Part shown: positions 1 to 6,360 of the stretch, piece after piece | How the letters are laid out: every line of letters begins with the position of its first letter | Position numbering within the stretch: position 1 is the stretch's first letter | Source of the DNA: Alphaproteobacteria bacterium | GTDB lineage: Bacteria > Pseudomonadota > Alphaproteobacteria > JACAEB01 | Length of the DNA: 18,406 bases | Assembly (NCBI GenBank): GCA_024236075.1 | Contig: JACKLE010000018.1 | Location: 1-18,406 of the forward strand | Direction of reading: 5' to 3' | The notes under the pieces: generated by a model | What the model saw: the letters and a program-made list of their open reading frames with translations, nothing else | Told to the model about the DNA's origin: nothing | The model's database searches: none | Position numbers and translations under genes: made by a program

Positions 1-415
1 CGACCTCGTTCGCCGCGCCGCCGACCGGCTCGGTCAGGCGCTGGGAAAGGCGTCCGAGATTGGCCGCCATGACGTTGGAGCGGCGGGCCGCCGCAAAGAG
101 CGCGGCGCTGCCGAAGATCAGCACGGTGCCGAAGAGCCCGATAAATCCGAAGCGGAAGAGATTGTCGTAGGACAGGTCGAGCGCGGCGCCTTCGGTGATG
201 GGCCACCACAGGAGGACGAGCCCGCCGAGCCAGGCGGCCTCGAGAACCAAGGCGCCGATCCACGCCAGTCCGCCGGCGGACGATTTGACCGGCGGCGCGC
301 CCGTGCGCGCGACGGCGTTCGTGCGGCGTTTGGGCTCGGCCTTGCGCGGAGAGTTCCGATAGAACATCTCCGGCGCGGGACGATCTTCCTTAGCCTCACC
401 TTCTTCGGGCGGCAT
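1..415 (-). CDS. Two-helix membrane protein, N-terminal fragment
   Basis: The frame stays open to the left edge, giving about 138 residues of a longer protein. It begins with a charged, proline-rich cytoplasmic-looking stretch (about residues 1-45, basic around 20-32). Two hydrophobic segments follow that look like membrane helices (about 49-71 and 88-109). The next stretch (AAARRSNVMAANLGRLSQRL, about 108-127) is basic and helix-prone and could start a coiled coil. I do not recognise the family; a membrane-anchored coiled-coil protein is an inference only. The start is uncertain: in-frame ATGs also lie at 439, 463 and 490, none with a strong ribosome site. I took 415 because a weak GGAA precedes it and the upstream residues look less protein-like. 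It diverges from the NnrU-family gene, so the two share a control region. Confidence 0.6.
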   Translation of the reverse strand, partial: MPPEEGEAKEDRPAPEMFYRNSPRKAEPKRRTNAVARTGAPPVKSSAGGLAWIGALVLEAAWLGGLVLLWWPITEGAALDLSYDNLFRFGFIGLFGTVLIFGSAALFAAARRSNVMAANLGRLSQRLTEPVGGAANEV

Positions 416-481
416 GTGCGGAATTTCCAATCGGTGCATGGTCCTGGACGTCGCTTCGCGCATGGTGAGCAAATATCCGCA

Positions 482-506
482 CCCTGCCATGAAAATCCCG
501 GCAGGG
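482..506. promoter_or_regulatory. Inverted repeat in divergent upstream region
   Basis: Seven-base arms CCCTGCC (482-488) and GGCAGGG (500-506) are perfect complements around an 11-base spacer. The repeat lies just upstream of the possible starts of the leftward membrane-protein gene and about 190 bases before the NnrU-family start. Its place suits an operator or a hairpin in a leader. No regulator is suggested by the sequence. Confidence 0.3.
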
Positions 507-608
507 GTAGGACAATTGACGATTCCTTAACACTTCGCGTCGGTTGTCGAGACCGAGCGCACCGACCCCGCAACACTTTCCACAAGATCTCCGCAGCGGC
601 GTCCCACA

Positions 609-638
609 TTGGAACAGGAGACGTCGGTTCTTCACAAT
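609..638 (+). promoter_or_regulatory. Candidate promoter of the NnrU-family gene
   Basis: TTGGAA at 609-614 and CACAAT at 633-638 are separated by 18 bases and match four of six positions at each sigma70 hexamer. They would start transcription about 50 bases before the GTG at 694. The rest of the 416-693 region holds no convincing gene. The match is weak and could be chance. Confidence 0.25.
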
Positions 639-693
639 GTGTTAAGAGAATGCTCACGCTTGCCCTGTGCATCGCCAGAGGAGGCTCCGCCCC

Positions 694-1410
694 GTGGTTC
701 CGCTTGCGCTTTCCGCCGCCGCCTTTTTCGCGATCCATGTGCTCGTCTCCGGCACCTCGCTGCGCGGGACGCTCGTGCGCCTCGCGGGCGAGAGCGCCTA
801 TCTCGCGCTCTTCTCGCTCGTCTCGGCGGCCGCGCTGGTCTGGCTCGCGGTCAGCTACAATGCGGCGCTCACGGCGGACAATCCGGTTCTCTGGCACGCG
901 CCGCTCTGGCTCTACCATCTCGCTCCGGTCGTCATGTTCCCGGCGGTGTTGCTCGCGGTCATCGGCCTCCTGACGCCGAGCCCGACCATCGTCCGCGGCG
1001 AGGCCCTCCTCGCCAAAGGCGCCGTGCGCGGCATCGTCACCGTGTCGCGCCATCCGTTTCTCTGGGGTGCCTTCCTCTGGGCGGCGACGCATGTGGCGGT
1101 CAACGGCGACCTCGCATCGCTCGTTCTCTTCGGCATGTTCCTCGTCCTCGTGCCGTTCGGCACGCAGTCGATCGACCGGAAGCGGGCGAGAAGCTGCGGC
1201 GAGGCGTGGGAGAGCTTCGCCGCGCGCACGTCGAGCCTTCCCTTCGTCGCCATCGCGCAGGGACGCACGAAATTCGACATGGAGGGACTCGGCCTCTGGC
1301 GCGTGCTCGTCGCGCTCGCGGTTTATGGCGCGGTCCTCTTCGGGGGGCATGCCTGCCTCTTCAAGGTTTCGCCGTTGCCGGGGGCGGGCTTTGCGGGCTG
1401 CCCGCTTTGA
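694..1410 (+). CDS. NnrU-family integral membrane protein
   Basis: This 238-residue protein is almost entirely hydrophobic, with about six membrane helices. The diagnostic stretch is SRHPFLWGAFLWAATHVAVN around His120, the conserved RHPxLWG...H...NGD signature of the NnrU family. NnrU was named from a gene needed for nitrite and nitric-oxide reductase expression in Rhodobacter; plant relatives (Z-ISO) are heme-containing zeta-carotene isomerases, so a heme-binding isomerase-like role is also possible. No denitrification or carotenoid genes lie nearby, so function here is open. GTG at 694 is chosen because GAGGAGG sits nine bases upstream; an in-frame GTG at 667 has no such site. Confidence 0.85.
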   Translation: MVPLALSAAAFFAIHVLVSGTSLRGTLVRLAGESAYLALFSLVSAAALVWLAVSYNAALTADNPVLWHAPLWLYHLAPVVMFPAVLLAVIGLLTPSPTIVRGEALLAKGAVRGIVTVSRHPFLWGAFLWAATHVAVNGDLASLVLFGMFLVLVPFGTQSIDRKRARSCGEAWESFAARTSSLPFVAIAQGRTKFDMEGLGLWRVLVALAVYGAVLFGGHACLFKVSPLPGAGFAGCPL

Positions 1411-1482
1411 ACGCGTTCGTTAACGACCCTTGAGCGGTTCCGCGCCTAGTCTTGCCCTTCGGACCGACGGGCGAGGCGCGGC

Positions 1483-1845
1483 ATGATCGACACGGAAAAA
1501 CTGATGCGGCATGCCGCAGGCGACGAGGGCGTCGCACGCGAGGTGCTCGCGCTCTTCCGCGAGCACGCGCCCGGCTGGGTGGGCGAGGTCGAGGCGGCGG
1601 CGACGCTCGGCGATCTGCGCGCCGCGGCCCACCGCATCAAGGGGGCCGCGCGCGGCATCGGCGCCGACGGCCTCGGCGACGTCGCCATGGCGATCGAGGG
1701 CGCCGCGGCTTTCGAGGATTGCGCGGACGACCGGGCGCGCCTCACGAGCGAGGCGGCCGCGGTCCTCGCGCGCATCGAGCTGCTGCTCGCGAGCGCTGCG
1801 CCGCTGGGACCCAAGCCCGAGCGCGTTCGGTTCGGACCTTTGTGA
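1483..1845 (+). CDS. Orphan histidine phosphotransfer (Hpt) domain protein
   Basis: This 120-residue soluble protein is predicted to be all helical. It carries the Hpt active-site motif HRIKGAARGIGA, with the phosphorylatable histidine at residue 50 and the HxxKG pattern. Hpt proteins relay phosphate between response-regulator receiver domains in multi-step phosphorelays. The whole protein is essentially one Hpt domain, with a short proline-containing C-terminal tail. No histidine kinase or response regulator is adjacent, so partners must be encoded elsewhere. GAGG six bases before the ATG supports the start. The next gene on the strand begins 82 bases later, with a CRP-like palindrome across this gene's stop codon. 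Confidence 0.85.
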   Translation: MIDTEKLMRHAAGDEGVAREVLALFREHAPGWVGEVEAAATLGDLRAAAHRIKGAARGIGADGLGDVAMAIEGAAAFEDCADDRARLTSEAAAVLARIELLLASAAPLGPKPERVRFGPL

Positions 1846-1856
1846 CGGGCGTCACA
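1841..1856. promoter_or_regulatory. CRP/FNR-type palindrome (TGTGA-N6-TCACA)
   Basis: TGTGAC-GGGC-GTCACA is a perfect inverted repeat and matches the classical CRP consensus TGTGA-N6-TCACA at all ten core positions. It overlaps the stop codon of the Hpt gene and lies 71 bases before the start of the metallo-hydrolase, a plausible activator position. The same symmetry could form a short stem ending hpt transcription, but no T-run follows. Binding by a CRP-family protein is inferred from the sequence match only. Confidence 0.45.
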
Positions 1857-1927
1857 GCCCGGCGGGCGTCGCCGCGCTAGCATCGCCGGTCGCGCCCGGA
1901 CGCAGCCGGTGGGCGAGGAGCACAGGC

Positions 1928-2752
1928 ATGTCATTCAAGCTCAAATTCTGGGGGGTGCGCGGCTCCATCGCCTGTCCTGGCCCCCGCCATATGATCTATG
2001 GCGGCAATACGAGCTGCATCGAGGTCGCCATGGGCGGCCGGCGCATCATCTTCGACGCCGGCACCGGCATCCGCAATCTGGGGACGTGGTTTCTGCGCAA
2101 GGGCGGCGAGCGCGCGACGATCCTGCTTTCCCATACCCATTGGGACCACATCAACGGCTTTCCCTTCTTCGCGCCGGCCTTCGTGCCGGGCACGGAGTTC
2201 CGCGTGATGGCCGGCCACCTCACGCACGGGCTCAAGATCGAGAACGTGCTCGCCGGCCAGATGACGCACCCCTTCTTCCCGGTGCCGATCGAGGTGATGC
2301 ATGCGCGTCTCGTCTTCGAGGATTTTTCGGCCGGCGACGATCTGCGGCTCGCTCCCGACATCCGTGTGAGGACGGCCGTTCTCAATCATCCCGATCGCGC
2401 CACGGCCTACCGCGTCGAATATGGCGGGAAGGCGCTCTGCTACGTGACCGACACCGAGCACACACCCGGCTCGCTCGACGAGACCGTCCTCGCGCTCATC
2501 GAAGGCGCTGACCTCGTCATCTACGACTGCACCTATACCGACGCCGAGTTTCCCGAGAAGGTCGGCTGGGGCCATTCGACCTGGCAGGAGGGCGTGCGCC
2601 TCGCGCGCGCGGCGGGCGCCAAGAAGCTCGCCATCTTCCACCACGATCCCGAGCACGACGATCCGATCATGACTCAGATCGAGCGCGAGGCACGCCAGAT
2701 GTGGGAAGGCGCCTTCGTCGCGCGCGAGGATATGCGCCTGCTGCTCGCCTGA
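1928..2752 (+). CDS. Metallo-beta-lactamase-fold hydrolase
   Basis: A 274-residue enzyme of the metallo-beta-lactamase superfamily. Visible metal ligands are His69, His71, Asp73 and His74 in SHTHWDH, then His154 (LNHPD), Asp175 (YVTDTEH) and a late His pair at 238-239. The N-terminal FWGVRGSIACPG and YGGNTSC segments are typical of the subgroup annotated simply as MBL-fold hydrolases, related to RNase Z, PhnP and class II cyclic-nucleotide phosphodiesterases. The substrate cannot be read from sequence; a phosphodiester is a reasonable guess. GAGGAG about seven bases before the ATG at 1928 fixes the start. It converges with the chorismate mutase, leaving five bases between stop codons. Confidence 0.85.
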   Translation: MSFKLKFWGVRGSIACPGPRHMIYGGNTSCIEVAMGGRRIIFDAGTGIRNLGTWFLRKGGERATILLSHTHWDHINGFPFFAPAFVPGTEFRVMAGHLTHGLKIENVLAGQMTHPFFPVPIEVMHARLVFEDFSAGDDLRLAPDIRVRTAVLNHPDRATAYRVEYGGKALCYVTDTEHTPGSLDETVLALIEGADLVIYDCTYTDAEFPEKVGWGHSTWQEGVRLARAAGAKKLAIFHHDPEHDDPIMTQIEREARQMWEGAFVAREDMRLLLA

Positions 2753-2757
2753 AACCC

Positions 2758-3081
2758 TCAGGCGCCCTTGCGCAGGCTGTCGTAGGCCGCGAATTCGTGG
2801 GCGATGGACCGCTCGACCAGGGTGCGCCAGACCGGCTCGGCGATCTCGGGGCTGAGGCCCAGACGCGCCGCCTCGGAGAGCACCTTGGCGACCACCTCTT
2901 CGACGCGTGCCGCATCGTAGACTTCCCCGCGCGCGCCCTTTATGCGTGCCGCGGCTTCGATATAGCCCTGGCGCTCGGCGAGGAGCGCGACGAGGGCGCG
3001 ATCGAGGCGGTCGATCGCGGCGCGCACCTCGGCCATGGAGCGGCAGGAGGCGGCGGGCGGAATTTGAGCGTCGGGCTCCAT
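2758..3081 (-). CDS. Short AroQ-type chorismate mutase (PchB-like)
   Basis: A 107-residue, all-helical protein of the chorismate mutase type II fold, which converts chorismate to prephenate or, in PchB, isochorismate to salicylate and pyruvate. By eye, Arg20, Arg37, Lys48 and Arg59 align with the substrate-binding Arg11, Arg28, Lys39 and Arg51 of the E. coli mutase domain. The residue after Arg59 is Val, as in PchB, rather than Glu; the position of E. coli Gln88 appears to be Glu96. The start at 3081 is preceded by AGAAGAG. Longer in-frame upstream sequence to 3291 is low-complexity and not family-like. It diverges from the ferredoxin reductase operon. No other aromatic or siderophore gene is nearby, so mutase versus lyase activity is unresolved. 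Confidence 0.8.
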   Translation of the reverse strand: MEPDAQIPPAASCRSMAEVRAAIDRLDRALVALLAERQGYIEAAARIKGARGEVYDAARVEEVVAKVLSEAARLGLSPEIAEPVWRTLVERSIAHEFAAYDSLRKGA

Positions 3082-3146
3082 GACGCGTCTCTTCTCAGAC
3101 CGCGCCCCGCATGGCAAGTCCGGCGCGGGGCCCGACAAGGAGATGC

Positions 3147-3158
3147 GCCCATATGGGC
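3147..3158. promoter_or_regulatory. Perfect 12-bp palindrome between divergent genes
   Basis: GCCCATATGGGC reads the same on both strands and sits between the chorismate mutase and ferredoxin reductase starts, 65 bases upstream of the mutase. Location and symmetry fit an operator, but there is only one copy and I know no matching regulator. Confidence 0.25.
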
Positions 3159-3232
3159 CCGACGGCGCGACGGACATGTTGCCGCATCCTCGGCAGGGCG
3201 GCGACGCAGGGCAGGGGCGACAAAAAACACCC

Positions 3233-3261
3233 TTGCATCGGTAATTAAGGTGAACTACATC
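3233..3261 (+). promoter_or_regulatory. Sigma70-type promoter of the ferredoxin reductase operon
   Basis: TTGCAT (3233-3238) and TACATC (3256-3261) are spaced by exactly 17 bases within an unusually A/T-rich patch of this GC-rich window. Transcription would begin near 3268 and leave a leader of roughly 45 bases before the ATG at 3315. The remainder of the 3082-3314 gap holds the palindrome at 3147 and no gene I can support. Confidence 0.5.
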
Positions 3262-3314
3262 CCCGTTTGAGAGAATAGCCGCCGGGGCCATCCGGGCCAG
3301 AGAGGACGAGGCGC

Positions 3315-4379
3315 ATGAATGCGTTGACGAGCGGGTTGAACGTGCGCGAGCCGGGCGAGGTGCACCGGACCGACGTCGCCGTCATCGGTGCGGGGCCGGT
3401 CGGCCTCTTCGCCATCTTCGAGCTCGGGCTCCTCGACCTCAAATGCCACCTCATCGACATTCTCGACCGGCCGGGAGGGCAGTGCACGGAGCTTTATCCG
3501 GAAAAGCCCATCTACGACATTCCCGGCCTGCCCGTCGTCACCGGCCAGGAGCTGACCGACCGCCTGCTCGAGCAATCGCGTCCCTTCGGCGCGGCGTACC
3601 ATCTTCAGCAGATGGCCGCGGGCCTCGAGCGCACGCCGGAGGGGATCTGGCGGGTGACCACCGATCTCGGCACCGTCGTCGAGGCCAAGGTCGTCGTCAT
3701 CGCCGCGGGCGGGGGCAGCTTCGTGCCGAAGAAGCCGCCCATTCCGGGCATCGAGGCCTTCGAGGGCTCCTCGGTCTTCTATTCCGTGCGGCGCATGGAC
3801 GAGTTTCGCGGCAAGCGCCTCCTCATCGCGGGAGGCGGGGATTCCGCGCTGGACTGGACCCTGAACCTCGCGCCCATCGCGTCGGAAATTGCGCTCGTCC
3901 ATCACCGCGACGGCTTCCGCGCCGCGCCGGACTCGGTCAACAAGATGAAGGCGCTCGTCGCCGAGGATCGGCTGAAGCTCCACATCGCGAAGATCAAGCG
4001 CCTGAACGGGGAGGGCGGGCAGCTCTCATCCGTCACGCTGGAGGCCAAGGACACGGGCGAGTTCGACGTGCCCTGCGACAGGCTCCTCGCGTTCTACGGC
4101 CTCACCATGAAGCTCGGCCCCATCGCCGAGTTCGGGCTCAATCTCCACGAGAACCTCGTTCCGGTGGATACGGAGAAATTCGAGAGCTCGACGCCCGGCC
4201 TCTTTGCCATCGGCGACATCAACTGGTATCCGGGCAAGCTCAAGCTCATTCTGTCGGGCTTCCACGAGGCCGCCTTGATGGCGCAGGCCGCAAAGCGCAT
4301 CGTCCATCCCGACCAGAGGGTGATCTTTCAGTACACGACCTCGTCGACGAGCCTGCAGAAGAAGCTGGGCGTCGCCTGA
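3315..4379 (+). CDS. Ferredoxin--NADP(+) reductase, thioredoxin-reductase-like
   Basis: A 354-residue flavoprotein of the YumC/TrxR-like ferredoxin-NADP reductase family. It moves electrons between NADPH and a ferredoxin through FAD. The FAD-binding Rossmann motif GAGPVG is at residues 25-30. PGGQCTELYPEKPIYDIPG (about 53-71) is typical of this family. The NADP-binding motif GGGDSA is at 173-178, and the C-terminal flavin contact FAIGDIN is near 300. The CxxC pair of true thioredoxin reductases is absent from the NADP domain, which separates it from TrxB. A [2Fe-2S] ferredoxin follows 21 bases downstream and is the obvious redox partner. AGAGGACGAGG before the ATG supports the start. Confidence 0.92.
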   Translation: MNALTSGLNVREPGEVHRTDVAVIGAGPVGLFAIFELGLLDLKCHLIDILDRPGGQCTELYPEKPIYDIPGLPVVTGQELTDRLLEQSRPFGAAYHLQQMAAGLERTPEGIWRVTTDLGTVVEAKVVVIAAGGGSFVPKKPPIPGIEAFEGSSVFYSVRRMDEFRGKRLLIAGGGDSALDWTLNLAPIASEIALVHHRDGFRAAPDSVNKMKALVAEDRLKLHIAKIKRLNGEGGQLSSVTLEAKDTGEFDVPCDRLLAFYGLTMKLGPIAEFGLNLHENLVPVDTEKFESSTPGLFAIGDINWYPGKLKLILSGFHEAALMAQAAKRIVHPDQRVIFQYTTSSTSLQKKLGVA

Positions 4380-4400
4380 GGCGGCCATCAGGAGGCGCAG

Positions 4401-4739
4401 TTGGAACAGCTGCCGAGACCCGTTCCCATCGTCGTCACCGACATGCAGGGGAACGTGCACGAGATCGAGGGCGCCGACGGCTGGCGCGCCATGGAGGCGA
4501 TCCGCGACAACGGCCTGCCGATCAAGGCCGAATGCGGCGGCGCCTGCGCCTGCGCGACCTGCCATGTCTATGTCGACCCCGACTGGCTCTCTCGCCTTCC
4601 CGCGAGGAGCGAGGAGGAGGAGGAGCGTCTCGGCGACGCCTTCGAGGTCGAGGAGAACTCGCGCCTCTCGTGCCAGATCCTCCTCACCCCCGAGCTCGAG
4701 GGCCTGAAGCTGACCCTGGCGCCCGGCAGCGAGCCCTGA
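4401..4739 (+). CDS. Adrenodoxin-type [2Fe-2S] ferredoxin
   Basis: A 112-residue acidic ferredoxin of the adrenodoxin/FdVI type. The cluster ligands follow the family spacing C-x5-C-x2-C...C: Cys45, Cys51, Cys54 and Cys91, with the CHVYV and LSCQ contexts around the third and fourth. Cys49 lies between ligands and is extra. Ferredoxins of this type feed electrons to P450s, to iron-sulfur assembly or to other oxygenases; no such client is adjacent. The start is TTG at 4401, chosen because AGGAGG lies five bases before it and the protein then starts at the normal family length. It forms an operon with the upstream reductase. A weak five-base stem (CCGGA/TCCGG, 4744-4759) just after the stop is the only terminator-like element. 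Confidence 0.9.
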   Translation: MEQLPRPVPIVVTDMQGNVHEIEGADGWRAMEAIRDNGLPIKAECGGACACATCHVYVDPDWLSRLPARSEEEEERLGDAFEVEENSRLSCQILLTPELEGLKLTLAPGSEP

Positions 4740-4861
4740 AAGCCCGGAGCCTTTTCCGGCCTAATTGGGCCGCGCCGTCCCATCCGCGGGATGACGACGT
4801 GGACCGGCGGTTCTCGTCCGTTCGGAAGAGGCTCTAGGTCACCGACCCATTAGCCCCCACC

Positions 4862-5030
4862 CCGTCATCCCGGAGCCTAGGCGAGCCCGGAAATGCTCGT
4901 ATTTCCGGCCTTGCGAGCCTTGGCGTCCGGGATCTGCGGCTGGGCGATGCTCCGTAAGCGGCAGATCCCGGACAGCTCAATTTGCCGGCCAAATCAAAGA
5001 TTTGGGGCAAATTGGCTTCCGGGATGACGG
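4862..5030. repeat. Composite palindromic intergenic repeat element
   Basis: About 170 bases bounded by near-perfect inverted ends: CCGTCATCCCGGA-GCC (4862-4877) and GGCTTCCGGGATGACGG (5014-5030), one base of difference. Inside are three consecutive hairpins. The first has arms CCGGAAAT/ATTTCCGG (4887-4894, 4901-4908). The second has thirteen-base arms GTCCGGGATCTGC/GCAGATCCCGGAC (4925-4937, 4961-4973). The third is a long stem from CAATTTGCC and CCAAATC (4978-4995) with GATTTGG and GGCAAATTG (4999-5014) and a three-base loop. The whole could fold as one cruciform or RNA structure. This resembles the mosaic palindromic repeats scattered in rhizobial genomes (for example RIME-type elements); I did not verify identity with a named family. 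It fills most of the gap 4740-5047, which holds no gene I can support. Confidence 0.8.
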
Positions 5031-5047
5031 CGTTATGGGTCTGTGAC

Positions 5048-5668
5048 CTAGTTGGCGCCGACCACGCCTTCCGGCGGCTCGGCCGCCATGGCGTCGAGAT
5101 CTGCGATACGCTGATCCGCGATGCGGCTCATGCAGGCGAGGTAGGTGATCTCGCTCATCGAGCCGCCGTAGTATTGCAGGCGTTCGGCTTCGCATTGCGC
5201 GCCGCGAAACAGCGCCCAGTGATCCTGGGCCGCCTTCATCGCCTTCGTGATGGCGACGGTCGCCTTGGGAGCTGCCCGAGCGGCGGTGCCTGCCTCCTCG
5301 CAGCGGTCGAGGGCGCTGTCGTAAGACGCCTTGAGCGAGGCCTCGCGCTTGCCGAGCTCGCCCTCGAGGCATGCCTCTATGTCGCGCGTCGTGAGGGCGT
5401 CGGAGCAAAGCGGCGCCTGGGCCGCCGGCGTTCCCTCGCCCGGCTCCACCTCCTCGATGAGGCTCGTGGAGGTCGGCTCCGGACCCGTCGCGTCGTCGCG
5501 CGCCGCGTGGCGAGCCGGGCCTGCCTCGCCGACCGGTGCCTCCGCATGGGGCCGACCGGTCGCACCGGGGGCGCTCGCCGGCATCCTGCTGCCATAGACG
5601 AGCCCGAGCGTGACGATGGCCACGAGCGCCACGCCCGCGAGACCTACTGGAATCCAAGCGCTGCGCAT
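5048..5668 (-). CDS. Membrane-anchored LprI-like (DUF1311) protein
   Basis: A 206-residue protein with one N-terminal hydrophobic segment (about residues 5-26), read as an uncleaved anchor or signal. A low-complexity Ala/Pro/Glu linker follows (about 30-85), then a domain from about 86 to 192. That domain has five cysteines (88, 100, 123, 159, 179). The pattern HWALFRGAQCEAE...YYGGSM...YLACMSRIADQRIADL is characteristic of the lysozyme inhibitor LprI N-terminal domain family (DUF1311), which is usually periplasmic. Inhibition of lysozyme is known for few members, so function is only suggested. GGAGG upstream supports the ATG at 5668. It starts 48 bases from the divergent methyltransferase start. 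Confidence 0.75.
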   Translation of the reverse strand: MRSAWIPVGLAGVALVAIVTLGLVYGSRMPASAPGATGRPHAEAPVGEAGPARHAARDDATGPEPTSTSLIEEVEPGEGTPAAQAPLCSDALTTRDIEACLEGELGKREASLKASYDSALDRCEEAGTAARAAPKATVAITKAMKAAQDHWALFRGAQCEAERLQYYGGSMSEITYLACMSRIADQRIADLDAMAAEPPEGVVGAN

Positions 5669-5716
5669 GCCGTCCTCCGCTTTCTCGCGTCGACCGGTTC
5701 GATTAGTCTCCGCCCC

Positions 5717-6337
5717 ATGTCCTTTTACGAAGAACACATTGCTCCGGCAATTGTGTCGGCCGCCTGCTCCGCCCGCCCCATCTCCCGCCAGCGCGCCAAG
5801 GTTGTGCCGGGTGCGCAGGGCCGTGTGCTCGAGGTGGGGTTCGGGTCGGGCCTCAATCTCCCGTACTACGATGCGGCGCGCGTGGAGCGCCTCTTCGCCC
5901 TCGAGCCCTCGCAGGGCATGCGGCGGCGGGCGGCGAGGCGTCTCGCCGAGGCGCGCTTTCCGGTCGAGTTCCTCGACCTGCCCGGCGAGGAGATCCCCCT
6001 AGAGGATCAGAGCATCGATACGGTGCTCGTCACCTACACCATGTGCACCATTCCCGACGTCGCGAAGGCGCTCCTCGGCATGCGGCGCGTGCTGAAGCCG
6101 GAGGGCCGGATGCTGTTCTGCGAGCATGGGGCGGCGCCCGACGCGGGCGTTCGGCGCTGGCAGGCGCGCATCAATCCGGTCTGGAAGGCGGTCGGCGCGG
6201 GCTGCCATCTCGACCGGGCGATCCCGGACCTCGTGCGCGGCGCGGGCTTCGCGATCGAGACGCTCGAGGAGATGTATCTGCCCAAGACTCCGCGTTTCGC
6301 GGGCTATAACTACTGGGGCTCGGCGCGTCCGGTCTGA
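5717..6337 (+). CDS. Class I SAM-dependent methyltransferase
   Basis: A 206-residue Rossmann-fold methyltransferase. Motif I is VLEVGFGSGLN (residues 37-47), the acidic end of strand 2 is in LFALEPS, and the motif II/III region reads SIDTVLVTYTMCTIPD followed by LKPEGRMLFCEHG. The C-terminal FAGYNYWGSARP is typical of small UbiE-like methyltransferases related to the METTL7 group; the substrate is unknown. There is no clear ribosome site before the ATG at 5717. The TTAGTC-containing sequence 5-15 bases upstream could be a promoter element giving a nearly leaderless message; that is a guess. It probably forms an operon with the FAD enzyme that begins 23 bases after its stop. Confidence 0.85.
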   Translation: MSFYEEHIAPAIVSAACSARPISRQRAKVVPGAQGRVLEVGFGSGLNLPYYDAARVERLFALEPSQGMRRRAARRLAEARFPVEFLDLPGEEIPLEDQSIDTVLVTYTMCTIPDVAKALLGMRRVLKPEGRMLFCEHGAAPDAGVRRWQARINPVWKAVGAGCHLDRAIPDLVRGAGFAIETLEEMYLPKTPRFAGYNYWGSARPV

Positions 6338-6360
6338 GCCGAAAAGGGAGAGTGAGCGAA

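Noticed and set aside
118..1350. Long minus-strand open frame of 410 codons
   Set aside because: It is rich in Arg, Glu and Ala, lies antisense to the NnrU-family gene and crosses the control region; it has no recognisable domain.
4401..4739. Extra Cys49 as a sign of an unusual iron-sulfur cluster
   Set aside because: The four normal ligands keep exact family spacing, and a Cys in this loop is, to my knowledge, common in alphaproteobacterial relatives.
4862..5030. CRISPR array or insertion sequence
   Set aside because: No regularly spaced direct repeats and no transposase frame; the structure is palindromic rather than array-like.
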